A DNA stretch of 64,000 bases from Aquarana catesbeiana. Taxonomy: Eukaryota; Chordata; Amphibia; Anura; Ranidae. Made by a program: the position numbers and the translations under genes. The notes beneath the pieces were generated by a model that had not been told where the DNA came from, ran no database searches, and saw only the letters and a program-made list of their open reading frames with translations. Of this stretch, positions 1 through 10,561 are shown one piece after another. The stretch spans positions 619,889,592 to 619,953,591 of the forward strand of contig NC_133328.1 of NCBI RefSeq assembly GCF_042186555.1. The letters are read 5' to 3'. Positions within the stretch are counted from its first letter, which is position 1. The number at the start of each line of letters is the position of its first letter.

Positions 1-1
1 G

Positions 2-1408
2 TCACAAGCCAATAAGAGAGGGCAAGCAGGCTCTGTGTCTAGTGCTGGTCGTGGAGACGGTGCATCCTCATCAGCACGTGGCCATGGGACACGCTTGGCC
101 TTTTTTTCGGCAGCTGGCCATGTTGAGCCGCAACATGCGGAAGACTTGGTCGAGTGGATGACCAAGCCGTCCTCATCCTCCTCATCCTCTCTCACCCATG
201 CCCAGGGTACTTTGTCTGGCAAAGCAGCGGCCTCTTCCCTCGGCTCAATGTCATCAGTGACTCCTTCCCTAGCCCCACCATGTCCTCCTGAGGAGTCCCT
301 CGAACTGTTTGACCACAGTGTTGGGTACATGCTCCAGGAGGATGCCCAGCGTTTGGAAGGCTCTGATGATGATACTGAGCTCGATGAAGGCAGTAACACA
401 AGCACGGACAGAGGGGGTGCCCAAGAAGGACAGCAATCTGGCAGTCATGCTCCCCCTGCTGCAGCATACTGCCAGGTTTGCTCCAGTGATGAGGAGGGAG
501 GGGATGATGAGGTCACTGACTCAACGTGGGTGCCTGATAGGAGAGAGGAGGAGGAGGAGGAGGCGGCACATCACCAACGAGGCAGGATGCCCTCCAGGGG
601 CCAGCCTAAGGGCAGCACATTGACTGCATCACACCCCAAAGCTCCACATGTGCAGGGCGCTGCAGTCTCTGCGCGTTATTCAAAAAGTTCTTTGGTGTGG
701 GCCTTTTTAGAGACGAGTGCATCAGATCGCACCGCTGCTATTTGCAACATATGTCTCAAGCGTATCTCGCATGGCCAAAACATCTCCCGCTTGGGTACCA
801 CATGCTTGACCAGACATATGTTGACCTGCCATGCAGTTCGTTGGCAAGCGTATCTAAAAGACCCACACCAAAGAACAAAGAGGACCTCTGCTTGCTCCTC
901 ATCAGCTGAGATTTCCAACCCCACTAGACCTTCAGTCCTCTCTGAGACCTGCACTGAGAGGAATGAAGGTGTAGAATTAGGTGTGTCACAGCCACGTACT
1001 TGTGGGCAATCTGATTTTGGTACACCGACGTCAGATTGTACCAGGCAAATTTCCCTGCCCCAGCTGCTGCACCGCCGAAAGAAGTTTGCTCCCAGCCATC
1101 CACATGCCCAGCGGTTGAATGCTAGCTTGGCAAAATTGCTAGCACTTCAACTGCTGCCTTTTCAGTTGGTAGACTCTGCCCCCTTCCGTGAGTTTGTGGA
1201 ATGTGCAGTTCCTCAGTGGCAGGTACCCAAATGCCACTTTTTCTCACGGAAGGCGATTCCGGCTCTCTACCAGCATGTGGAAGGCAATGTCCATGCCTCG
1301 CTGGACAGGGCGGTCAGCGGTAAGGTGCATATTACCGCTGACTCATGGTCCAGCAGGAGCTCTCCTCCGGCTAGTCTCCTGACAATAGGACTCTATAACA
1401 TCAAATAG
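2..1408 (+). CDS. BED zinc-finger hAT transposase, N-terminal part
   Basis: The frame is already open at base 2, so the true start lies left of the window. Counting from the GTG at 35, residues 100-180 are acidic with a long Glu run. Residues about 218-268 form a BED-type zinc finger (Cys237, Cys240, His261, His266), a DNA-binding domain common in hAT transposases. Residues about 365-457 match the start of the hAT transposase region, with the characteristic ADSWSS box followed by a short hydrophobic strand. The frame stops at 1408 right after that strand, so the catalytic RNase H-like core and C-terminal dimerisation region are missing. What follows does not continue the family in any frame I can follow. 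It is therefore a truncated element copy, although a 457-codon uninterrupted frame is long for a dead copy and a domesticated hAT-derived gene cannot be excluded. Confidence 0.7.
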   Translation, partial: SQANKRGQAGSVSSAGRGDGASSSARGHGTRLAFFSAAGHVEPQHAEDLVEWMTKPSSSSSSSLTHAQGTLSGKAAASSLGSMSSVTPSLAPPCPPEESLELFDHSVGYMLQEDAQRLEGSDDDTELDEGSNTSTDRGGAQEGQQSGSHAPPAAAYCQVCSSDEEGGDDEVTDSTWVPDRREEEEEEAAHHQRGRMPSRGQPKGSTLTASHPKAPHVQGAAVSARYSKSSLVWAFLETSASDRTAAICNICLKRISHGQNISRLGTTCLTRHMLTCHAVRWQAYLKDPHQRTKRTSACSSSAEISNPTRPSVLSETCTERNEGVELGVSQPRTCGQSDFGTPTSDCTRQISLPQLLHRRKKFAPSHPHAQRLNASLAKLLALQLLPFQLVDSAPFREFVECAVPQWQVPKCHFFSRKAIPALYQHVEGNVHASLDRAVSGKVHITADSWSSRSSPPASLLTIGLYNIK

Positions 1409-2780
1409 TCTACACAAACAGCTACTTGTGATTATCCTCATAGACAGTATCCCTCACAGTGAAGTCCATGGTAGCTCTGGTAACACAGGTAAGCAGCTGG
1501 CGGAATCCCAGGCCTGAGGACGCAGGGGGGCACCCAATGGAAGCTGAAGTAATCTGGTAGGAATTAGGGAGGTGCTCCTCACATTGGCTGGGTCTACCAG
1601 AGAAGCTGTGTGTTATAAAGCTCTGCTTGGCTGGCCAGATGCCGGTTCTGACAATAGAGGGCCTCTCACCTCGCTGCAGATCACTTACTACCTTTGCCTC
1701 TTCAGATCTGAGCTACTGAAGGAGGGAAGCAGAGAATGTATCTTTCTTGGGTTTGTCCAGAAAATTAAGGGAGTTGTGGAAAAAGGAGTTAAAGAGGCCT
1801 GTATCTTCAACTGAGCATTGTGAGTTAATGGGCACTTCACTACTGAAATAGGGTTACAAGTAGGCCTCTGTAGGGCAAGCTCTGCACTGAAAGCTACCAA
1901 TGCTGATCTCCCAGTGCCGAAAGCTGATGTATTACAATAAAGATGTCATACATTTCATGTCATCAACAAAACAAAAAGTACTTGGATGTACGGGAGAAAA
2001 AAAAACACATCAACCTTGAAGCTCAAGAACAACAGCAAAGTAATACCTATGGCTGCCAAAGAATGAAATTGCAGCCTTAGAACAAGAATATAGATACTTG
2101 TGGTCCCATGGAAGAATTTCTATTGCAAGCATAGCCATTGTCCTTACAGGCTGCATTGTAATTGTACACTGAAAGTTTCCATGTAGACTTCTTCAACTTC
2201 CATCACATTAGCCAGCTGTCAAAGCCATATTACCTATTAATTCTATCACTCTTTGAAAATGCCTTTTAATTAGTTGTCCTTGCCATCGTACAGCTCTGTG
2301 ATAAATATCTATTATTAAGACTGTTCAGGGTCCCTGCCTATTACTTGCGCTTTATTTTTTATTCAATATCTTATTAAAAAATAAAATTCTAGTTTAAAAA
2401 AAAGGAGACATCACAAGGAAGGGAGGAGGGCAATTTAAATATTAAACACTTTACTTCTGCAGTTCCTAAGCATTAGAAAAGCAGCAACTATATTTTGTTC
2501 AGAGGTTGTTTGTAGGTAAACTGAAAATGGGGCCACCGGAAATGCTAAATACATAGGGAGCCAATATAAAAAATAGAGGAAAATGATAATTCGTTTAAAT
2601 TCCAGCTAATTTTATTTTTAATTTTTGGTACAGAGAGTTTTTGCTCTGTTTGTGACCACATTGGGGAGACATTCCTTCACTTCCTGTCCCCGTACAAAAA
2701 TGGAGCCATTGTCACTAGAAGAGGTAGACTCAGACAGCAATAGACACATTTACAGCACCCTCCTAGCATAGGATCCTAGG
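1409..2780. other. No gene seen; AT-rich, apparently non-repetitive
   Basis: No frame here resembles a known protein and no target duplication or terminal repeat is visible. About 2150-2400 is AT-rich with homeodomain-like TTAATTAG motifs and does not recur in the window, so it may be host DNA. Confidence 0.5.
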
Positions 2781-3384
2781 TAAATTTAGTTCTGGCTCCT
2801 TCTGTAATCAAGGTAGCAGTAATTGTTTGTCCTGGCCTGTTCTGGTGCCTCACAGGCTGGGAGCTTGATTGCTTCTCCCTGCCTCTGAAAGAAACTTCCA
2901 GAGCTTAGGGTAGAAGACTCAAAACGACCAGTCTGAATATTTATCAGGTTCCAGCTAATCCCTGAAGAGGAGTGTCCAGTAGGGAGCTGGAGTGGTGATA
3001 AATAGTCTGAGACACTGGAGAGCAGTGTTCATTCTCCACAGGAGGGTTCCAGGGCTGAAGGAGCTGCTGGCCTTAGGCAACCCATGGACTGAACAGCTGC
3101 TCTTGAAGGATTCAGCAATGCAAGAGCTGGACTTGTTTGGAACTGACTGCAGAACCACACCACAGGGTATCTGGTCCTGGGGTATGCTGTCTTAATGGAA
3201 TGTGTCTGGAGGAAGCTGGAAGGTGGTAGCTGTCCTGGGGACTTGTGAGTATTGACCTTAAACTGACCCCTGTGACTGGGTAGTATGGTGGGAACTGCAC
3301 TGGATACTGGCAGTTGTGCATTGGCACAAGGTAACCAGATACCAACACAAAGACTTGCCCCATGGTCTTTAACTGTGAGGCCTC
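2781..3384 (+). repeat. Diverged interspersed repeat (second copy near 42.4-42.96 kb)
   Basis: By eye this aligns with 42,530-42,960 in blocks: GGTTCCAGCTAATCCCTGAAG here against GCTCCATCCAACCCCTGGGAG there, plus a shared CTGGAGGAAGCT further on. No coding frame is convincing. It abuts the L2 fragment on its right, which shows that the L2 is truncated here. Class unknown. Confidence 0.4.
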
Positions 3385-4576
3385 AGATTGTCCATCATTT
3401 ACTAAAACTCACTAATGATTTACTAACAGCTAAAACCAATGGCCAGTACTCCATGCTCCTACTACTTGACTTCTCTGCGGCCTTTGACACTGTTGACCAC
3501 CCACTCCTTCTCAATAAACTACATTCCCTTGGCCTCCAAGATTCTGCTCTATCTTGGTTCTCTGCCTATCACAGCGCTCCTTCAGTGTCACCTACAACTC
3601 TGTCTCCTCCTCTCCATTGCCCCTTTTTGCGGGGGTCCCCCAAGGCTCTATTTTTGGACCCCTTCTCTATCTACACCTCCTCCCTTGGTCACTTGATAAC
3701 TGCCCACGGCTTCCAATACCACTTATACGCCGATGACACCCCAGTCTTCCTGTCTACCCCTCATCTTACTCCTTCAGTCTCTTCTCGCATTACTAACTTA
3801 CTAACTGACATATCAGCCTGGACGTCGCACCACTTCCTTAAACTAAATCTCTCTAAAACTGAGCTATTAATATTCCCCCCTGCCCGTGGCCCCCTCCATG
3901 ACTTTTGCATCAAAATCAACAATGCAAATATCAGTCCCTCCCCTCACGCCAGGGTACTAGGTGTAATCCTAGACTCTGACTTGTCATTTCAGCCTCAAGT
4001 CCAATCGTTGTCAAAAGTTTGTAGAATTCACCTCAGTAACATCTTTAAAATTCTCCCCTTTTTAACAAATGAAACCACCAAGCTCCTCATTCACTCCCTT
4101 GTTATCTCTCTCTTGACTATTGCAACTCCCTTCTCATTGGCCTGCCTCTCCATAGGCTATCCCCTCTTCAGTCTATCATGAATGCTGCTGCCAGACTTAT
4201 CCACCTTACCAACCGCTCAGTGTCTGCCAACCCTCTCCTCCAATCCCTACACTGGCTCCCAATCACCCAGCAAATTAAATTCAAAATTCTAACCACAACA
4301 TACAAAGCCATTCACAACTCTGCCCCAAGCTACATCACAAATCTTGTCTCCAAATATCACCCAAATCATCCTCTCCACTCTTCTCAAGACCTCCTACTCT
4401 CAAGCTCTCTCATCTCCTCCTTCTCCTGCCATGCTCATCTCCAGGATTTCTCCAGAGCCTCTCCCATCCTCTGGAACTCGCTACCTCCACCTGTCCGGCT
4501 ATCCCCTACTCTTGCTACCTTCAGGCGCTCCCTGAAAACTCATTTCTTCAGGAAAGCCTATCACGTCTCCAACTAA
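3385..4576 (+). pseudogene. L2 LINE reverse transcriptase, frameshifted
   Basis: This encodes the polymerase of a non-LTR retrotransposon that copies its RNA into the genome. The DFSAAFDTVDH block (about 3470-3500), the GVPQGS block (about 3625-3645) and the YADD catalytic box (about 3727-3738) are visible, followed by the conserved L2 C-terminal region ending HFFRKAYHVSN at 4576. The reading changes frame at about 3570, back at about 3660, and again near 4112, so no single frame covers the enzyme. The endonuclease domain and the start are absent through 5' truncation. Clade assignment rests on the sequence blocks and the 3' tail and is confident to the L2/CR1 group. Confidence 0.88.
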
Positions 4577-4786
4577 TCTTTTACAACTTCCATCAGCTCA
4601 TTCCCCACAGTTACAACCTTTTGTACCACCTGCCCCGCCCTATTAGATTGCAAGCTCTTCTGAGCATGGCCCTCCTAATCCTCTTGTATTTTATTGTATT
4701 ATAACTGTATCCTCTCCCTTTTATATTGTAAAGCGCTGCGTAAACTGTTGGCGCTATATAAATCCTGTATAATAATAATAATCACT
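3385..4786 (+). mobile_element. 5'-truncated L2-type LINE with 3' tail
   Basis: Only the reverse-transcriptase half and the 3' UTR remain. The 3' end reads GTAAAGCGCTGCGTAAACTG, then GGCGCTATATAAAT, then a run of ATA units, which is the usual L2 tail in fish and amphibians. No clear target duplication was found. Truncation at the 5' side is typical of target-primed reverse transcription. Confidence 0.85.
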
Positions 4787-5456
4787 ACTTACTACTCTTA
4801 GAGAAGATTGTCCTCTAATTATTGAGTACCAAGTGTTTTGAATTATCACATGCCCAAGTTCCCCTCTCCTGTTGAAGTTCTTCAAGCAATAAAATACCAA
4901 AAGACATCCTCTAGACTGTTTATTAGAGCCAGTGTGAAAGGATTGTTGCTTGTGTGGATGGGCAGCCTCTGTGCTTGTTGGGGAAGAACAAGGTAATATC
5001 AGCAGCTGCCAGCTCCTACAGGGGTAGTGCCACATATTGTTCCAATTCTTCTCCTTTCTACTAAAAAGAAGCTGTAAGAAAATGTTGTTTCTTTTTTCGG
5101 CAACACATTTCTGTTCTTTTTGGATTCTTGCCTAGTAGTAGAGAATGGTACAGCTGCCTACACAGCCTCTTCACATGTCCTGTATTGCAGGAGGCCGCGG
5201 GATGCTATACACATATGCACAGTGACACATCATCAAGGGGCCAGCTGTCCCTTCCTGGCTTCCTTGCAGCTGGTCCCCTTATAACATGCCATTGAGCATG
5301 TGCATCATCAGGGGACTGCCCGCAAGAAGCTAGAAAACAGCCAGCTTCCGATTATGTCAGCGAAGGGGATAGCAGTGCAGGACCAAGTGAGCAACAGGAT
5401 GTGTAGGGGAGTGAAGTTCCTCTTTAAAGCTAAACTCCAGGCAGACATAAAAGACA
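4787..5456. other. No gene seen
   Basis: Only short chance frames are present. I see no terminal repeats, target duplications or similarity to other parts of the window. Confidence 0.5.
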
Positions 5457-5588
5457 CCAGAAATAACATATATAATAAATACAGTATAATCAATATGCCG
5501 TCCAAATGTTAAAGCAGCGCTGATGCTGGATAAGTGTCCAACTCCACAAATATATATGATATACACTGATGATGTAGCAAAGTGAGTC
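5457..5588 (-). repeat. Left inverted arm of Penelope-like element
   Basis: The reverse complement matches 10562-10662 almost base for base, including GCTGATGCTGGATAAGTGTC and the block around GATGTAGCAAAGTGAGTC. The match then resumes past the inserted element at 11826. Because the insertion is absent here, this arm preserves the empty site (reverse complement GATTATACTG). Confidence 0.85.
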
Positions 5589-5866
5589 TTTTTTTCTCGG
5601 TGGCCACGGATGCCCGACAGTTTTTGAGTAGCAGAAATATAGATATTGATAATGAAAATATTGATTCGCTGTTAGTGAACATACTTCTGCACAGGTAAAT
5701 TATAATGGTGCGTTGACTGCTCTAGGTAATGTTTTGGAGAAACAAGTTAGAACGTGGTGGGACATATGTATCCTTGAGCAATACATGAAAGAGTGTATTA
5801 TCATTAGAAGCCTAAGGTGGGAAGTAGTACCCCAGGACGCCTAGATGATCCCGACTCTATGACCGA

Positions 5867-6835
5867 ATGGTTGGCGTTTTTAATGGAGTTGGTTTTAAAT
5901 TACGAGAGCTGGTTTTGAAAAGAAAAAGAGAGAAGATGTTAAAATTAGAAACAAGAATTAAAGAATTACAACAACAACTTGATCCTATTAAGGATACACA
6001 GCAAGTTGTAGATTTCAACAGTCGCATAAAAAAGAAATTAGAAAAAGTGGATAAGCACACACAAAAAAAGAAAACAAAAAAATTCCATAGAGATCTAGGG
6101 GACTTTCATTCTAACAAGATATATCTGTGGCAACAGGGAACGACCACGAATGTAACAGTTAATGACGAAAATGTGGTGAGTACTCAGAGGGAGGAGAATA
6201 TAGGGAGATCACAACAATATACCACTCAAGCCCCCTCTCAAGGTAATAGAAGGGATGAGGTGTCTCCCTATGCTCCACCCAATCACTCCACGCCTATTAG
6301 GGGTGATATTAATTATGGTAGGGGAGGACAAGGAAGGATGGGTCAAACCTATTCCAAACATTACCCGCCAACATTAAATGATCAGTACCGTCTCCCAGTT
6401 CACAGTACGTATGAACCCCTAAGTGAATACGATAATAGAGGCAGACACCAATCGCCCCGTCCTTTTTTAGGGAGAGGGAGGGGGTGGCAGAAGAAGGGGA
6501 GAGGGTCATTCCCTCACAGAGGGAGACCTCGTATACACCCACAACAGACATCTGCATATAGGGAACCACAGTGGAGAGAGGAATCCCATGGGAACAGAAC
6601 AGAACACAACAGCCTGGCCCCAGGGAAGAAGAACCAGGGGCGAAGGGTCCAAAAAAAGAAGCAGGGAACAAGACTAGGGGGCATATTCAACTTGAGCAAT
6701 GTTACCTTAACTCATAAAGAAGCCAATATTTTGAACTTAGGTCTGAAATGTGGCTTAAAGCGTCCAATAAACAAGTTCATCGTTATTTTGATGTACACAA
6801 ATATGAGGAGGTTGAACATAAAAAAATGTTTTTAA
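5867..6835 (+). CDS. Penelope-like element ORF1: coiled coil and RG-rich protein, running into RT N-terminus
   Basis: An ATG at 5867 opens a 322-codon frame. Residues about 15-75 are Lys/Glu/Leu-rich and look like a coiled coil (KLETRIKELQQQLD). Residues about 150-265 are Arg/Gly-rich with GRGRGW and HRGRPR stretches, consistent with nucleic-acid binding. From residue about 275 the sequence becomes the Penelope RT N-terminal motif (NLSNVTLTHKEANIL), so ORF1 and RT were probably one reading unit or closely coupled. The frame is lost near 6775, where the next frame continues the motif (HRYFDVHKY), and the stop at 6835 is a result of that. The binding role is inferred from composition only. Confidence 0.65.
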   Translation: MVGVFNGVGFKLRELVLKRKREKMLKLETRIKELQQQLDPIKDTQQVVDFNSRIKKKLEKVDKHTQKKKTKKFHRDLGDFHSNKIYLWQQGTTTNVTVNDENVVSTQREENIGRSQQYTTQAPSQGNRRDEVSPYAPPNHSTPIRGDINYGRGGQGRMGQTYSKHYPPTLNDQYRLPVHSTYEPLSEYDNRGRHQSPRPFLGRGRGWQKKGRGSFPHRGRPRIHPQQTSAYREPQWREESHGNRTEHNSLAPGKKNQGRRVQKKKQGTRLGGIFNLSNVTLTHKEANILNLGLKCGLKRPINKFIVILMYTNMRRLNIKKCF

Positions 6836-6942
6836 ATAAAAACTCTAATCCAGTTACAAGTGATTCTTCTGTGCCCACTGAGAGTGGTTTATGAAACAAA
6901 TCTTTATTTAACCCTTTAAATGGGGCTAATCAGCATCTAGAT

Positions 6943-8935
6943 GTGTTCAAGGGCCTTGTTTTACATGATCTGGAGAAGATCATACCAAAGAAGGACGTAA
7001 ATCCACATCATATTAAGGAGGGGATGGAGTTATTGGAAAAAAGAAAATATATCATTATCAGACCTGCTGATAAGGGGGGAGGGATTGTGATTTTAACAAA
7101 AGAATTCTATCATGGCCAATTGATGGATATGCTATCTGATGACGGAACGTAGGTTAGAAAGAGATCCTACCTCACAGTATGAAGAGAATTTGAAAAATCT
7201 TGTGGAGATAGGCTACCGGACAAGGTCCTTGTCCATTAAGGAGAAGAGGTACTTAGTACCAAATAGCAGTAGGAATCCTTACCATCTATACCTTGCCTAA
7301 GATCCATAAAGATCTAAACTGACCTCCAGCAAGGCCGATAGTAAACGGTATAGGCTCAGTCACATCTCGTATGGGTGAATACTTAGATCACTACTTACAG
7401 AAAAGTGTGACACAAACAAGAGCATACCTAAAGGACACAAAAAACCTGTTACAACTGTTACAGGATATAGACTTATCTGGAAAGGGAGAGGTGTTTCTGG
7501 TTACTGCAGACGTGGCATCCCTCTACACGATTATAAACCACGATGACGCTCTGTTGGCCCTTAATTGGGCACTGTGTCCCAATTAAATGAGGGATGACCT
7601 GCTGCATCACCAGAAAGCTTTTTTATGCAATTTCCCCGACTTCTGTTTAAGTCATAATTATTTTTGGTATAACGGCTCGTTTTACTCCCAGAAAAAGGGC
7701 GTAGCCATGGGAGCCAAGTTCGCTCCGAGTATAGCAAACTTGTTCATGGCCGAGTGGGAGGATAAAGCCATTTTTTCTGTAAGGAGAGATGAATTGATCC
7801 TATATAGGAGATATATAGATAATCTCTTTTTAATTTGGGCAGGATAATCGCTCTCTCTCCAAAATGTGAATCGCTCTCTCTCCAAAAAGTGAATTAAACA
7901 ATAACACCCATAATATTAGACTTGCGAAAATAATCAGCAAAGTATCTATTTTTTAGATGTTAACATATACAGATCTGAGGACAAATTGGGAACAAAGGTA
8001 TATTTCAAACCCACAGATTCTAATAGTTATCTCCCCACCCTAAACGGACACCACCCTATGTGGCTAAGAAATATACCTAAAGGGCAGATGATGAGAGTCA
8101 GACGTAATTGTTCCAATGGCCATGATTACAGGGCCCAAGCCGCAATTTTGAAAAAGAAATTTATGGAAAAAGGATACAGTGTAACCAACTTAGATGGGAT
8201 AATAGAGGACCTTTCTCAGTTGTCAAGGACAGATTGCCTAAAAGATGTAGCTCCTCTCCGGGATATAAACAGTCTGGAGTGGAGTTTTATTTCTGGCTAT
8301 CATTCTCAATTCAGAGAAGTTGAACAAATCTTTTTATCTCACTGGCATATTTTACTGTTAAATAGGACTCTTAAAGATTTTATCCCATCCAGACCAAAAT
8401 TCATATATAGGAAGGCTTTAAACTATGGTGACAGAATAGTAAAAAAGGTTATCGATCCACCCAACAAACCTCCCTCCTTCTGGGACAAAGATGGATTTTT
8501 TGCTTGCAGGAAATGTCGTGCATGCAGAGAAGTGAGTAGACCAATGAGAGCTGTGTAAAGCTTTATCTCTACTTCCAATAATAGAGAGTTCCTCATAAAA
8601 GAATTTATAACCTGTAATACTACGAATGTAGTTTATCTGCTGGTCCTTGCAAATTGATGTATATAGGACGGACTAAAAGGGCATTAAAATTTAGAATTGC
8701 AGAACATGTGGCTAATATAAAAATAGGCTTTAAGGGCCACAATGTGTCGCTACATTTTAAATTATTCCACAATCAGGGACCCTCTGGACTCAAATTTTGG
8801 GGTATCGATCGCCTCAAACCATCATGGAGGGGATCCAACTTAGTGAGGGAATTATCCAAAAATGAGACCTAATGAATATTCCAGGCCGACACATTAGTGC
8901 CCAAGGGGTTCTGTGTCGACCTTGATATTAATTGT
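6943..8935 (+). pseudogene. Penelope-like RT and GIY-YIG endonuclease, frameshifted
   Basis: Pieces in order: the ADKGG motif of Penelope RTs (about 7060), LVTADVASLYT (about 7500-7530), GVAMGAKFAPS (about 7700) and the catalytic region RYIDNLFLIW (about 7810-7845), where the usual second Asp of YIDD reads Asn. After a small duplication the frame continues with FKPTDSNSYL (about 8010) through a Cys-rich CRKCRACREV stretch (about 8510). It ends in a GIY-YIG-type nuclease core (YIGRTKRALKFRIAEH, about 8655-8710). Stops or frameshifts lie near 7150, 7586, 7848, 8558 and 8657. The RT copies RNA and the nuclease nicks the target. The combination of these domains is diagnostic of Penelope-like elements. 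Confidence 0.85.
7845..7895 (+). repeat. Short tandem duplication inside the RT
   Basis: The segment AATCGCTCTCTCTCCAAAA occurs twice in direct succession, immediately after the RT catalytic box. The added bases disrupt the reading frame between the RT palm and the thumb/endonuclease part. Confidence 0.8.
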
Positions 8936-9054
8936 TTTATAAGCGATTATTGAAATAAGAAAACATTATTTTTGTTCCTTTTTTTAATATTACCAGCTCT
9001 TTATATACATATTTTTATATTTTTATTTACATTTCAAAAATATTTTTTCTTTTA

Positions 9055-9490
9055 ATGCCCCGTACACACGGTCGGACTTTGTTCGGACATTCCGACAACA
9101 AAATCCTAGGATTTTTTCCGACGGATGTTGGCTCAAACTTGTCTTGCATACACACGGTCACACAAAGTTGTCGGAAAATCCGATCGTTCTGAACGTGGTG
9201 ACATAAAACACGTACGTCGGGACTATAAACGGGGCAGTGGCCAATAGCTTTCATCTCTTTATTTATTCTGAGCATGCGTGGCACTTTGTCCGTAGGATTT
9301 GTGTACACACGATCAGAATTTCCGACAACGGATTTTGTTTTCGGAAAATTTTATATCCTGCTCTCAAACTTTGTGTGTCGGAAAATCCGATGGAAAATGT
9401 GTGATGGAGCCCACACAGGGTTGGAATTTCTGACAACAAGGTCCTACCACACATTTTCCGTCGGAAAATCCGACCGTGTGTACGGGGCAT
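9055..9490. mobile_element. Short DNA transposon (MITE) with ATGCCCCGTACACACG termini
   Basis: The left end reads ATGCCCCGTACACACGGTCG and the right end is its reverse complement. Both ends are flanked by TA (9053-9054 and 9491-9492). The interior is filled with complementary pieces of the TCCGACGGA/CGGAAAATCCG type, so the whole unit can fold back. There is no coding capacity. A relative lies at 34,550-34,969. A TA duplication suggests Tc1/mariner-type mobilisation, but the superfamily is not proven. Confidence 0.8.
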
Positions 9491-10055
9491 TAGTGTATAC
9501 AGTTATGTATATGTGTATATATTTATATAACTTCTTTCTCAATTATTGTAATATTTTATATGTTATGTTTATATATATCTGTATCAATATTTTAGTTATG
9601 AGTAATGATATATCTATAATTCTAGTAGTATTCATCATTGGGATATGAAGTTATTAGGATATGCTTGGTATAGCTCCTATATAGAATTATGAGACAAACC
9701 ATACATTAATTTGTGTCTTTAATTAGGCATGAATGCGTATTTGTGCTCACTATCGATGTCTGCTTGAGATAATTTTAATTTCGGTTTGTTTTATTATACA
9801 ACAACATTTGTGTCACTTTAATATAAATGCTAAATGTACGATGACTATATTATAATTAGATTATCGTGGTTTGACTATCTCCGCGATGGTTTTAATGTGC
9901 AGCATTAGTATGAATTCTCCCGCCCCCGGATGTTGATGGACGGGCAGCGTGCAATAAATTCTGCTCTGATGTGCACCAATCGGGCTAAGGGTGATACGCT
10001 GTGTTGTCCAATCAGCTGGGAGGCGGGACAATATAATCCCTGCTCAAACGCCGTC

Positions 10056-10110
10056 TAGCCACGCCCTCTGTTAAAGCCAGGAAGCGACGAAACGCGTCAG
10101 CGCGTGGCTA
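10056..10110 (+). ncRNA. Degenerate hammerhead-ribozyme-like fold
   Basis: Stem I pairs TAGCCACGC (10056-10064) with GCGTGGCTA (10102-10110). Two further pairs lie next to the core and one mismatch between them. The 3' core GAAACGCGTC (10089-10098) has the GAAA, the two-base-pair stem III and the GTC cleavage triplet. The 5' core reads CTGTTAA (10068-10074) instead of CTGANGA, so the A and G expected at core positions 6 and 8 are changed and self-cleavage is unlikely. Hammerheads are known in Penelope-like elements, which fits the location. Confidence 0.5.
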
Positions 10111-10561
10111 ATAGGGCGTAACTGGAAGTGACAAGTGCGCTTCACCGTCAGCTGTTCCGAAACCAGGAAGTGATCGCGGACGCCGTGTATGCAACACACG
10201 CTGTCTTGGGACCAGGAGACTCTGTGATTATACACTCAATTTCCAAATGTTCTTCTAATAGTGTTTTATTGTACGTAGATTGGATTCAGGGTTTGCTGTA
10301 TTTTGGGGATTTCTAATAAAACAGGATTACGCTCAGCTTTTTTGTGTTTTTATGAACCCCTTTGGAGCACAACACTAACCTGCTTTCTATGCTGATGATG
10401 GGAGTCTAGTTGGAGAAAATGCTTTATTAAGGCTGTTTCTTTTATCTGTTTGGTGAGTTCAAACCCCATAGGGGAAGGAGTGCCTCATGCGGTGAAGACT
10501 GGGAGTTGGTGTAGGGTGCACTTACCATCTACTGCCTAGGATCACCCATTTTTATAAGACT

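Noticed and set aside
9027..9648. Frames of 75-124 codons on both strands
   Set aside because: They lie in a self-complementary MITE and in AT-rich DNA with no domain.
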